A DNA stretch of 20,603 nt. Source: JBPCPM01 sp050999155 (GTDB lineage: Bacteria > Actinomycetota > Thermoleophilia > Solirubrobacterales > 70-9). Where the stretch lies: assembly GCA_050999155.1 (NCBI GenBank), contig JBPCPM010000075.1, forward strand, positions 1 through 20,603, read 5' to 3'. The notes beneath the pieces are model-generated. The model saw only the letters and a program-made list of their open reading frames with translations. It was not told the origin of the DNA and searched no databases. Below are positions 8,652 through 15,192 of the stretch, piece after piece (position 1 is the stretch's first letter; each line of letters opens with the position of its first letter). The translations under genes were made by a program, and so were the position numbers.

Positions 8652-9593
8652 GTGGACGCGGTGCGGGGGGAAGCGGGGCAGGCGGCGCTCGAGTGGGTTG
8701 GGCTCGTTGCGCTGGTTGCGATGGTGCTGACCGCGGGGCTGGTGGGGGCGGGGAAGGCTCCGGAGGTTGGGGATGCCGGGCGCGCCGTGGCCGATGCGTT
8801 CCTGTGCGCCGCCGGCGTGGAGGATCGGTGTGGGGCCGAGGGAATCGAGGGGATGTATGGGGAGGAGGTCGCCGCGCTGGTGCGCCGGCACGCGCCGACG
8901 ATCCGGTACCAGAGCGGGTCGGCGTCGATGCCCGTCGACTACCGGCACTGCCTTGGCACACCGTCGTGTGCCTGGGGCCGCAAGGAGGGCCAGGTGGGGC
9001 GCTCGCACGACGGGCTGCCCGCAACCGCCTTCACACACGTCGTCGATCGGCGGCAACGGGGCGGGTCGCTGTACCTGCAGTACTGGCTCTACTACCCCGA
9101 GAGCCTCACGGGCGGCAGTGGGGTGCCCGGCGTCCGCAAGCTCATGGAGGGCACCCGCGCCTTCCACCTGCACGACTGGGAGAGCTACCAGGTGCGGATC
9201 GGGCCGGACGGCAAGGCCGAGTCGCGGGCCGGGTCCCACCACGGGCACCAGTACGCGCGCACCCGGAACCCGTGGTCGGCTGACCGGCACCGCGGCTGGG
9301 GTCCCTCGACGGGCGGAGTGGACGTCTCCGGCGGCAGCCATGCGGGCGCGGCCAAACCCGAGCCCAGGGTCGAGCGGTGGGTGGCCGGCGCGGCCGAGGA
9401 GGTGGCCTGGGGGCCGCTGCTTCCCGCGGCACTCAGGCGAAAGCGCAACCGCGAACCGCGAACCACGCCGGCGCGAGAGCTGCAGCTGCTGCCCATCGAA
9501 CCGTTGGCCGACGCCGACCGCTCCTTCGGGTCGGTGACCCCGCCGTGGCGCAAGCGTGTCTACCGTGATCCGGAGGCACCCGGAACTTCGTGA
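8652..9593 (+). CDS. Prepilin-leader protein with NPP1/Vps62-like (HDWE) extracellular domain
   Basis: With the GTG 8652 start the product has 313 residues. Residues 6-33 match a Flp/TadE class prepilin leader: a short basic N-terminus, then G9 followed by QAALEW, so Glu is +5 and an aromatic +6 after the expected cleavage, then a long hydrophobic helix. Such proteins are processed by a TadV-type peptidase and stay anchored with their C-terminus outside. Four cysteines (52, 60, 100, 106) suit a disulfide-bonded exported domain. The central part, LYLQYWLYYPES (140-151) and FHLHDWESYQVRI (171-183) followed by AGSHHGHQY (193-201), resembles the GHRHDWE motif of necrosis-inducing NPP1 and Vps62-like (DUF946) proteins. 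No function is assigned; the C-terminal 70 residues are basic and proline-rich. No pilus assembly genes are adjacent. Confidence 0.7.
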   Translation: MDAVRGEAGQAALEWVGLVALVAMVLTAGLVGAGKAPEVGDAGRAVADAFLCAAGVEDRCGAEGIEGMYGEEVAALVRRHAPTIRYQSGSASMPVDYRHCLGTPSCAWGRKEGQVGRSHDGLPATAFTHVVDRRQRGGSLYLQYWLYYPESLTGGSGVPGVRKLMEGTRAFHLHDWESYQVRIGPDGKAESRAGSHHGHQYARTRNPWSADRHRGWGPSTGGVDVSGGSHAGAAKPEPRVERWVAGAAEEVAWGPLLPAALRRKRNREPRTTPARELQLLPIEPLADADRSFGSVTPPWRKRVYRDPEAPGTS

Positions 9594-9640
9594 ACCTACG
9601 GGCGGATCCATGTTCTCGTCGGCTCATGGCCCGGTAGGCG
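9594..9640. repeat. Imperfect inverted repeat after the prepilin-like gene
   Basis: CCTACGGGC (9595-9603) is complementary, with one bulged base, to GCCCGGTAGG (9629-9638), leaving a loop of about 25 nt. It falls where coding DNA of about 73% G+C gives way to the lower-GC toxin-antitoxin segment. It may be a weak terminator or a boundary scar; support is limited. Confidence 0.25.
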
Positions 9641-9669
9641 TTGTGCCCGACTGAAGCGTGAACTACCAT
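9641..9669 (+). promoter_or_regulatory. Promoter of the RES-Xre toxin-antitoxin operon
   Basis: TTGTGC (9641-9646) and TACCAT (9664-9669) are separated by exactly 17 bp, a standard sigma-70-type layout. The expected transcription start near 9676 falls in the operator half-sites, giving a leader of about 57 nt with a strong Shine-Dalgarno. This contrasts with the leaderless pattern of neighbouring genes. Confidence 0.5.
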
Positions 9670-9702
9670 ATGTCCTGTAGATGTCCTCTCTTAAAGGACA
9701 TC
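9670..9702. promoter_or_regulatory. Three-half-site operator (ATGTCCT) for toxin-antitoxin autoregulation
   Basis: ATGTCCT occurs at 9670-9676 and 9681-9687, 11 bp apart (about one helical turn), and its inverse AGGACAT at 9695-9701. The last two extend to a perfect 8-bp inverted repeat, GATGTCCT and AGGACATC, with a 7-nt spacer. The sites directly overlap the predicted transcription start. Autorepression by the HTH antitoxin encoded just downstream is inferred. Confidence 0.6.
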
Positions 9703-9717
9703 GGAGAACCAACAACA

Positions 9718-9724
9718 AAAGGAG
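9718..9724 (+). promoter_or_regulatory. Strong ribosome binding site of the Xre antitoxin gene
   Basis: AAAGGAG lies 8 nt before GTG 9733. It selects this start rather than an in-frame start at 9658, which would lie upstream of the predicted promoter's -10. Confidence 0.7.
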
Positions 9725-9732
9725 ATCTGGCT

Positions 9733-10458
9733 GTGGCCCAAGCCACCGACACCCGTCGGCGCCGATTGGAGGAGATCGATGGCCAGGTTGACGAGCTGAA
9801 GTCCGACTACGAGGAAGCGCTGAACGATGCCCTAGAGGGCTATGACGAGGCACTTGCAGAAGTCGCGAGTCGCCCAGAGATCGACGAGTCGATTCAACAG
9901 CGCCTGAGTTCAGTCTCCAAGCGGCTTGCTGACCTGAAGCCGAAGTTGGATGCAGCGGACCTTACAGTGAGGCAACAGGCAGCGATCTATTCCGCGATCG
10001 TGGACCTCAGTTCAGGATTGACCAAGCGCGAAGCGGACTTAGATCGCTTTGAGAAGGCGCTTATCGGTATCGAACGGATCCGCCACGTCATTCGAGACGC
10101 CCTCGACGAGTTCATCGGTGGGGTCAATGCCGACCGCCAGCAAACTGTGAGGGAGTTGGCTTCTGAGCTGGCAGGTGTGCGTCGAAGCCAGGTGGCGGAT
10201 CTCGTTGGGGTCGACCCGCGGACCCTGAGTCGGTGGCAGCAGCGCCCCGGTGAGAAGTGCTCGTCCCGGCTACGGCTGGTGGCTCGGCTGGTTGCGGTGC
10301 TTCGTCACGCCTGGACGCCGGCTGGCGTTGTTGCCTGGTTCTCTCGCCCGCGCCGGGGTCTCGGTGGAAAGAAGCCGATCGATCTCCTCGATGACCCTGC
10401 CTACGAGCAGGAGCTCTTGAGCGCGGCTCGGGGTAGCCGCACGCAGTACAGCACCTAA
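9733..10458 (+). CDS. Xre/MbcA/ParS-type antitoxin with long N-terminal coiled coil
   Basis: The product has 241 residues. The C-terminal half matches Xre/MbcA/ParS antitoxins: an HTH with SQVADLVGVDPRTLSRWQQ (152-170) for DNA binding, then a toxin-binding region (about 180-235) with WTPAGVVAWFSRPRRGLGGKKPIDLLDDP (194-222). Residues 7-135 are highly charged and heptad-like (RRRRLEEIDGQVDELK, SVSKRLADLKPKL, KREADLDRFEKAL), predicting coiled coils; antitoxins of this family are usually about 120-170 residues, so this extension is unusual. It should neutralise the RES toxin encoded 8 nt downstream and repress the operon through the ATGTCCT half-sites. Sampled base composition (53-62% G+C per line) is lower than that of neighbours, suggesting transfer. 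Confidence 0.85.
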   Translation: MAQATDTRRRRLEEIDGQVDELKSDYEEALNDALEGYDEALAEVASRPEIDESIQQRLSSVSKRLADLKPKLDAADLTVRQQAAIYSAIVDLSSGLTKREADLDRFEKALIGIERIRHVIRDALDEFIGGVNADRQQTVRELASELAGVRRSQVADLVGVDPRTLSRWQQRPGEKCSSRLRLVARLVAVLRHAWTPAGVVAWFSRPRRGLGGKKPIDLLDDPAYEQELLSAARGSRTQYST

Positions 10459-10466
10459 GCAATGCG

Positions 10467-11090
10467 ATGGAGGTCGGTCCGCCTGCGTTCCCCCAGTTCG
10501 AGGGCACGGTGTACCGGGCCACTACCTACGACGAGCCGTTGTGGGTTTGGCCGAATAGCCGCGAGGGACGCTGGAACTCCGATGAAGAGACGACCATCGC
10601 TCAGTACTGCTCGCTCGATCCCTCGGCTGCCGTGGCGGAATTGGTCCGCCACGAGAATCTGCGGGACCCTGATGAAGCGGCCGAACTCACGGTTGATGTC
10701 TGGGAGCTGCGGGTTTCGGAAGGCGCCGTGGTCACGCATACAAGTATTGACCAGGCCTCCACCGACCTGTCTCTGGGCGACCTCACCGCTGATGATTGGG
10801 GTCCGTGCCAGTTTGAGGGAGAACGCCTTCAAGCCCTCGGGGTTCGGGGGATCCTTGCTCCAAATGCGGCACTACCGGGCAGCGTGAACCTCACCCTCTT
10901 CGGGGAGCGGACGGAAATCGATTGGGACGCCACACCACGAGTTTCGGTGCAGGTCCCTTGCCGGTTCGTCCTGCGTGCAAGCCCGGGACCGCACCTCGTT
11001 GGCCAAACCCGCTTCTTTGGGGAGAGCTTTCCGCCAGAGGTCCAGCTGAACGACGTAGACCATTACCTATCGCGGCGGCCTGGCCTCTAA
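10467..11090 (+). CDS. RES-domain toxin (NAD+-degrading family)
   Basis: The 207-residue RES-domain protein starts at ATG 10467, 8 nt after the antitoxin stop. Family features seen are VYR (Arg17), GRWN (34-37), AQYCSLDPSAAVAELVRHE (45-63) with likely catalytic Glu58, and the closing GVRGILAPNAALPGSVNLTLF (125-145). RES toxins such as MbcT of M. tuberculosis remove cellular NAD+ and are held in check by the cognate Xre/MbcA antitoxin. The Ser that usually follows Pro in the GilyPS block appears as Asn133 here, so activity may be altered or Ser139 may substitute; this is from memory of the family pattern. GC content is low, as in the antitoxin. The gene is convergent with the BtrH_N gene, with 9 nt between them. 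Confidence 0.85.
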   Translation: MEVGPPAFPQFEGTVYRATTYDEPLWVWPNSREGRWNSDEETTIAQYCSLDPSAAVAELVRHENLRDPDEAAELTVDVWELRVSEGAVVTHTSIDQASTDLSLGDLTADDWGPCQFEGERLQALGVRGILAPNAALPGSVNLTLFGERTEIDWDATPRVSVQVPCRFVLRASPGPHLVGQTRFFGESFPPEVQLNDVDHYLSRRPGL

Positions 11091-11099
11091 CCGGGCGAC

Positions 11100-12104
11100 T
11101 TACGCTTGAGCCAGACGCATCCACAGCGCCGCTTCGGCGTCGTGGACACGCTGCGCCCGCTCGGCGATCGCTGCCCAGCGGGCGGCGTCGGGCTCCTCGG
11201 GTTCACTCGCGGCCAGCAACTCGCCGGCCAGCCCGGTCCAGGCGGCAGCGGCCGTCTCGGCGAGACCTGTAGCCGGTGATCCGACCTCGCGCAGGAACGC
11301 GGCGTACATCGCGCGGAAGTTGGCGCCGCCCGTTCCCCGCTTCTCTATCACCTGGTAGGAGAACCGCGCGCACCAGCGCCAGTCCTCGAGCTCCTCGGGC
11401 CAGCCCCCGACCTCGCGGGCGAACCGCTCGAGGGCCGGCATCCCCTGGAAGTCGCCGAGCTGCGGCTCGAGCATCTGGTGGGCAGCGGCTGCGATCGCCT
11501 CAGCGACAACCCGATCGGCCGGCCGGGCCAGCCGCTCCCCTGCCGGCACCGAGATCATATGACCGCTGAGAGGAAAGACCGGGTGCTGGGAGCTGCGGGC
11601 CAGGGCAAGGCTCTCCAGCGAGGTGGTCTGGAGCTCGGCGAAACCCGTGTCGGCCAGCCACGCCCGCTTGTCGTCGTAGCCGGCGAGCACCACGCCGTGG
11701 CCGGGAAACCGAGCCGAGCGGCCGTAGTACTCGAGTTCATAGAGATCGGTCAGCAGGATCACCGGCCGGCCGTCGTCGATCACCTCGCGGGCGCGATCCC
11801 AGGCTTCGGGCCCGGTCCCCGGTTCCTCGAGCACCAGCCCCAGCCCCGTAAGGTCGATGAACTGCTCTTCCAGCCGGGCCGCCCGGCCGTTGATGAACCG
11901 CGACGGTGACTCGTCGAGGGGCACGTAGTAGAAGCAGGGTCCGGCCCCCAGGCCGAACGCCATCGCCTCGCTGACGTCGAGGCCGTGGTGGCCGAGCAGG
12001 TTGCGCAGGGCCGTGGACCCGCAGTGGTTGCCCGGCCGGTGCTCGAACCCCGGGACCGTGACGGCTCCGGCGTCCGGTGTCGGGGCGGGCGGGGCGTCGC
12101 TCAC
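11100..12104 (-). CDS. BtrH_N / DUF4872 family protein, papain-like fold
   Basis: The 334-residue product matches the BtrH N-terminal domain followed by DUF4872. HRPGNHCGSTALRNLLGHHGLDVSEAMAFGLGAG (22-55) is the BtrH_N hallmark and places a likely nucleophile at Cys28; FPGHGVVLAGYDD (133-145) gives His136, and LADTG (150-154) gives Asp152, forming a Cys-His-Asp set as in C39-like or transglutaminase-like enzymes. BtrH in butirosin biosynthesis transfers an acyl group from a carrier protein, so an acyltransferase or amidase role is plausible, but no aminoglycoside pathway is present. DUF4872 (about 175-334) is helical. GTG 12104 follows the ABC1-kinase stop by 9 nt, so the two are probably one operon. 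Confidence 0.85.
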   Translation of the reverse strand: MSDAPPAPTPDAGAVTVPGFEHRPGNHCGSTALRNLLGHHGLDVSEAMAFGLGAGPCFYYVPLDESPSRFINGRAARLEEQFIDLTGLGLVLEEPGTGPEAWDRAREVIDDGRPVILLTDLYELEYYGRSARFPGHGVVLAGYDDKRAWLADTGFAELQTTSLESLALARSSQHPVFPLSGHMISVPAGERLARPADRVVAEAIAAAAHQMLEPQLGDFQGMPALERFAREVGGWPEELEDWRWCARFSYQVIEKRGTGGANFRAMYAAFLREVGSPATGLAETAAAAWTGLAGELLAASEPEEPDAARWAAIAERAQRVHDAEAALWMRLAQA

Positions 12105-12113
12105 CCTCGGCCC

Positions 12114-13493
12114 TCAGGCCCGCCCGCCGTAGAACTCCGCTTCGAGGCGGCCGAGCTCGGTCCGGGGCTCGCCGCCGTAGATCCACTCCTGGGCGATGGC
12201 GAACCAGTTGTTGGTCGAGTACAGCTGACCCAGCACGGCGAGCGTGAGCATCTCCGCCCGCCGGCCGAGGATGTGGTCGGGCGGCAGCGTCTGGTGTCGC
12301 GCCGCCTCGAAGTGCCGGGAGCGGGGGTCGCCCATCTCGATCGCCACCTTGGTCGCGGCGGCCGGGTTCATGGCCAGCTCCTCGTCGAGCAGCATCCAGC
12401 CGGCCGCGTCGAGGAACTGCTCGAGCGTGTCCACCGGCCCGAACCGCTCGGGCTGGGTGATGAAGCCCTCGCGCACGAAAAGGGCGTGAAGGTCTTCCGC
12501 CCGGCCCTCGGCGCCGTAGCGGTACACCTCGAGCTCCAGCTCGGCCACCCGTGGGTCGAGACGCTTGAACAGTCCGAAGTCGAGGAAGGCCATGCGCCCG
12601 TCGTCGAGGGCCAGGGCGTTGCCCGGATGCGGATCGCCGGAGAACATCCGGTGCCGGTACGGGGTGCCCAGGTAGAACCGGAAGACGATCTCGCCCAGCC
12701 GATCGCGTTCGGCCTGGGGCAGCTGCTTCATGTGGTCGAAGCCCTTGCCGTCGACGAACTCGGTGACCAGCACCCGCTCGGTGCACAGCTCGGTCACGAC
12801 GCCGGGGACGACGATGAATGGGTGTCCGCGGTAGACGCGGTGCAGCGCCCGCTGGTTCTGGGCCTCGAGCTCGTAGTCGAGCTCCTCCTCGATCCGGCCC
12901 TGGACCTCCTCGGCCACGGCTTTGGGATCGAGCCCCGGGGCGATCGTCTTCATGATCCGCAGGATCATCCCCATGTTCTGCATGTCCGCCCGGACCGCAC
13001 CGGCCACGCCCGGGTACTGGACCTTGACCGCCACCTCGCGGCCGTCGTGCAGGCGGGCCCGGTAGACCTGTCCGATCGACGCCGCGGCGATCGCGTCGCG
13101 ATCGAACCTCTCGAAGGCCTCGTCGAGCGAGTCGCCCAGATCGTCCTCGATCACCTTTCGCATGTCGGCGAACTCGACGTTGGGCGCGGCGTCGCGCAAC
13201 GTGGCGAGCTTGGCCTGGAACTCCTCGCGGTAGTCCTCGGGCACCAGGCCGACGTCGAGGAAGCTCAGGACCTGGCCCAGCTTCATCGCGGCGCCCTTCA
13301 TGGTCCCCAGGACCGCCACGAGCTGTTCGGCCGCCGCGATGTGCCGCTTCTCGAGCGCCGCCTCAGCCGCCTCGTCGGTCCGCGTGACGTTGGCCGCCAT
13401 CGTGCCCCACCGCTTCATCGCCTGGGTCGCCGCTACCCGCCCGAGCTTTGTGCTGCGGGCTACCCGCGATGTGGGGATCTTCTCGGAGGCCAT
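12114..13493 (-). CDS. ABC1/UbiB/AarF-family atypical protein kinase-like ATPase
   Basis: The 459-residue product has all UbiB-family hallmarks: KLGQ (71-74) in the N-terminal extension, Ala-rich loop AAASIGQVYRA (136-146) replacing the glycine loop, VAVKVQYPG with Lys157, EEELDYELEAQNQ (202-214), GDPHPGN (286-292) and DFG (305-307). Family members (UbiB, Coq8) are ATPases supporting quinone or lipid metabolism; no quinone gene is adjacent here. Unlike many UbiB proteins, no clear C-terminal transmembrane pair is seen. ATG 13493 is preferred over TTG 13514 because TACGAT (13505-13500) ends exactly 6 nt before it. It lies 40 nt downstream of the lipid kinase gene on the same strand and heads the BtrH_N gene. 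Confidence 0.92.
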   Translation of the reverse strand: MASEKIPTSRVARSTKLGRVAATQAMKRWGTMAANVTRTDEAAEAALEKRHIAAAEQLVAVLGTMKGAAMKLGQVLSFLDVGLVPEDYREEFQAKLATLRDAAPNVEFADMRKVIEDDLGDSLDEAFERFDRDAIAAASIGQVYRARLHDGREVAVKVQYPGVAGAVRADMQNMGMILRIMKTIAPGLDPKAVAEEVQGRIEEELDYELEAQNQRALHRVYRGHPFIVVPGVVTELCTERVLVTEFVDGKGFDHMKQLPQAERDRLGEIVFRFYLGTPYRHRMFSGDPHPGNALALDDGRMAFLDFGLFKRLDPRVAELELEVYRYGAEGRAEDLHALFVREGFITQPERFGPVDTLEQFLDAAGWMLLDEELAMNPAAATKVAIEMGDPRSRHFEAARHQTLPPDHILGRRAEMLTLAVLGQLYSTNNWFAIAQEWIYGGEPRTELGRLEAEFYGGRA

Positions 13494-13499
13494 CGGAGG

Positions 13500-13505
13500 A
13501 TCGTA
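13500..13505 (-). promoter_or_regulatory. -10-like TACGAT of the ABC1 kinase gene
   Basis: On the minus strand TACGAT is followed by CCTCCG and then ATG 13493. The 6-nt spacing matches other predicted leaderless starts and suggests this gene has its own promoter despite the same-strand gene 40 bp upstream. Confidence 0.45.
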
Positions 13506-13533
13506 GGGAGGCAAGGCCGCCGGCGGCGGACGC

Positions 13534-14394
13534 TCAGGGGACGACCAGGGAATAGGCCTCGGGATCGACCGTCAGCTCCGACCGCGGCTCGACCCCCAGC
13601 AGCTCGCCGTCCACGTTGAGCTCGCAGTGGGAGCAGCCCTTGAGCTGCAGCGTGACCGCGCGGGCAAGCCCGTGGTGGGCGTCGGGTTGTTCGGCCAGCT
13701 CATCCCGCCGCAGCGCTCGCGCGTTGGTGACCGCCCGTCGTCGCGGGCCGGCCTCGATGATCAGCACGTCGAGTGAGGCCGAATCGGGTTGGGCCACGGC
13801 CAGCTGCTGGCCGGCCCCGAACGCCCCGGTGACCGCGACCATGACCTGCCACGCGCCCCCAGAGAAGAACGGTTTGCCGTCCACGTACACGTCGCACTCG
13901 GTCGGCGCCTCGGAGACAGCGACCATCAGGGCGCCCACGGCGTACGCGCGCGAGCCGAGCAGCCGCTTGAACGACGACGCTCGCCGCGCGGCTGGCACCG
14001 CGAGCCCGGCGCTCGCGAGGTTGACGAAGGGGCGCTCGCCGGCGTACCCGAGATCCATCGGCCGCAGCTCGGTTCCCTGGGTGGCGATCCGGCCGGCGGT
14101 CTGGAGGTCTGCCGGCACTCCGAGGGCCAGCGCGAAGTTGTTGGCCGTGCCCACGGGCAGGACCGCAAGCTCGGCATCGGCCTGCGACGCTGCCTGCGCC
14201 GCCGGTCCCAGCGTGCCGTCCCCGCCGGCCGCGACGAACCGTTGCGGACCCCACTCGACGGCCTCCGGAAGGCTGTCGGGCGTGAAGGCCCGGACATCCG
14301 CCCCCGCCTGGCCGAGCAGCTCGTGAAGCTCGCCGGTCGACGGGCCGTCTCCGGCCTGCGGGTTGCAGATCAAGGCGATGGTCTGGGCGGCCAC
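13534..14394 (-). CDS. Diacylglycerol kinase catalytic-domain lipid kinase (DgkB/YegS-like)
   Basis: The 286-residue product has the lipid kinase fold: IALICNPQAGDG (6-17), nucleotide-binding AAGGDGTL (55-62) and PVGTANNFALAL (80-91), a middle block RPFVNLASAGL, and a C-terminal beta-sandwich with CDVYVDGKPFFSG and LNVDGELLGVEP. DgkB/YegS/sphingosine-kinase-like enzymes phosphorylate diacylglycerol or related lipids at the inner membrane face. GTG 14394 gives VAAQTIALI directly before the first strand and sits 6 nt after CACACT (14406-14401); upstream in-frame codons read into the divergent PAP2 gene and are rejected. Its divergent PAP2 neighbour would catalyse the opposite chemistry. Confidence 0.9.
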   Translation of the reverse strand: MAAQTIALICNPQAGDGPSTGELHELLGQAGADVRAFTPDSLPEAVEWGPQRFVAAGGDGTLGPAAQAASQADAELAVLPVGTANNFALALGVPADLQTAGRIATQGTELRPMDLGYAGERPFVNLASAGLAVPAARRASSFKRLLGSRAYAVGALMVAVSEAPTECDVYVDGKPFFSGGAWQVMVAVTGAFGAGQQLAVAQPDSASLDVLIIEAGPRRRAVTNARALRRDELAEQPDAHHGLARAVTLQLKGCSHCELNVDGELLGVEPRSELTVDPEAYSLVVP

Positions 14395-14400
14395 GGGGGC

Positions 14401-14406
14401 AGTGTG
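14401..14406 (-). promoter_or_regulatory. -10-like CACACT of the lipid kinase gene
   Basis: CACACT on the minus strand is followed by GCCCCC and GTG 14394. It is a weaker match than the TAnnnT examples, but the 6-nt spacing is the same. Confidence 0.35.
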
Positions 14407-14468
14407 GCGAAGGCCGAGGGCAGCTGCGGCACTGGGCCGGCCCGGCGGCCGGGGCTCCGCCGCCGCCG

Positions 14469-14474
14469 TAGACT
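14469..14474 (+). promoter_or_regulatory. -10-like TAGACT of the PAP2-ychF operon
   Basis: TAGACT is followed by 10 nt and then ATG 14485, placing the transcription start at or just before the ATG. It lies in the 90-bp divergent gap shared with the lipid kinase gene. Confidence 0.45.
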
Positions 14475-14484
14475 GCCCGGCCCC

Positions 14485-15192
14485 ATGCGCCTCTCGCTGA
14501 CCCCACGCAAGCAGCGCCACCCGGTCGTCCGCGCCCTGGCCGGCGCCAGCGTGACCGGCCGCCGCGCGATGCATCCGCGCCGGCACGTCCTCGGGCTGCG
14601 CCGGGCAGCAGGCGTGCGCGCGGCGATCGCCGAGGCCGACGCGGCGCTGTTCACGGCAATCCGCTCCCGAGCCACCGGCGCCGACGTGGTGCCGATCGTC
14701 CGCCGCTTTTCCGCGCTCGGTGAGAACGCGACCGTCTGGCACGCCGTGGCCCTGGCGGGCGCGGCGGTCGACAACCAGCGGCGCGGCGGGTGGCTTCGGG
14801 CCTCGGGCACGATTCTCATCGCCCAGGTCACCTGCACGACGATCAAGCAGACGATCCGCCGGCGCCGGCCCGTGATCGCCAACCTCCCGCCCCTCGTCGG
14901 CACGATCTCCGGCCTGAGCTTCCCCAGCTCGCACGCCGGCTCGTCGGTCGCGGCCGCCCGCGTGCTCGCCCCGCTGGTGGGAGGCACCTGGATCTACGGG
15001 CCTGCGGGCGCCATGGCCCTCTCACGCGTGTACCTGGGTGTCCACTTCCCGTCGGACATCGCGGTGGGCGCCGTCGTCGGGTCGGTGATCGGGGGAGTCG
15101 GCCGCAAGGCGGTCGACGATGCCGCGGCGCCGCCAGAGCCCATGCCGCCGGCAGCCGCCGAGCAGCCCCCCCACCAGGCGGGCCGGGCATGA
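14485..15192 (+). CDS. PAP2-family membrane phosphatase
   Basis: This 235-residue protein carries the complete PAP2 phosphatase signature: K121-x6-R128P129 (KQTIRRRRP), P147-S-S-H150 (family PSGH) and S180-R181-x5-H187-x3-D191 (SRVYLGVHFPSD). Hydrophobic helices flank these motifs (about 84-96, 107-120, 152-177, 190-205); the first 50 residues are strongly basic. Family members dephosphorylate phosphatidic acid, undecaprenyl pyrophosphate or related lipid phosphates; the substrate is not determinable. The C-terminal 25 residues are Pro/Ala-rich and probably disordered. Its stop overlaps the ychF ATG (ATGA), so the two are translationally coupled. Confidence 0.9.
   Translation: MRLSLTPRKQRHPVVRALAGASVTGRRAMHPRRHVLGLRRAAGVRAAIAEADAALFTAIRSRATGADVVPIVRRFSALGENATVWHAVALAGAAVDNQRRGGWLRASGTILIAQVTCTTIKQTIRRRRPVIANLPPLVGTISGLSFPSSHAGSSVAAARVLAPLVGGTWIYGPAGAMALSRVYLGVHFPSDIAVGAVVGSVIGGVGRKAVDDAAAPPEPMPPAAAEQPPHQAGRA

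Noticed and set aside
9658..9732. Earlier start for the Xre antitoxin
   Set aside because: It would begin upstream of the predicted -10 and read through the operator repeats; GTG 9733 has AAAGGAG at 8-nt spacing.
11985..13619. A 544-codon plus-strand open frame
   Set aside because: It is antisense to the clearly recognisable ABC1 kinase and ends of its neighbours; its protein is low-complexity and has no recognisable domain.
14395..14934. N-terminal extension of the lipid kinase frame
   Set aside because: The frame stays open upstream but reads antisense through the PAP2 gene; the kinase fold begins right after GTG 14394, which has a CACACT hexamer 6 nt upstream.
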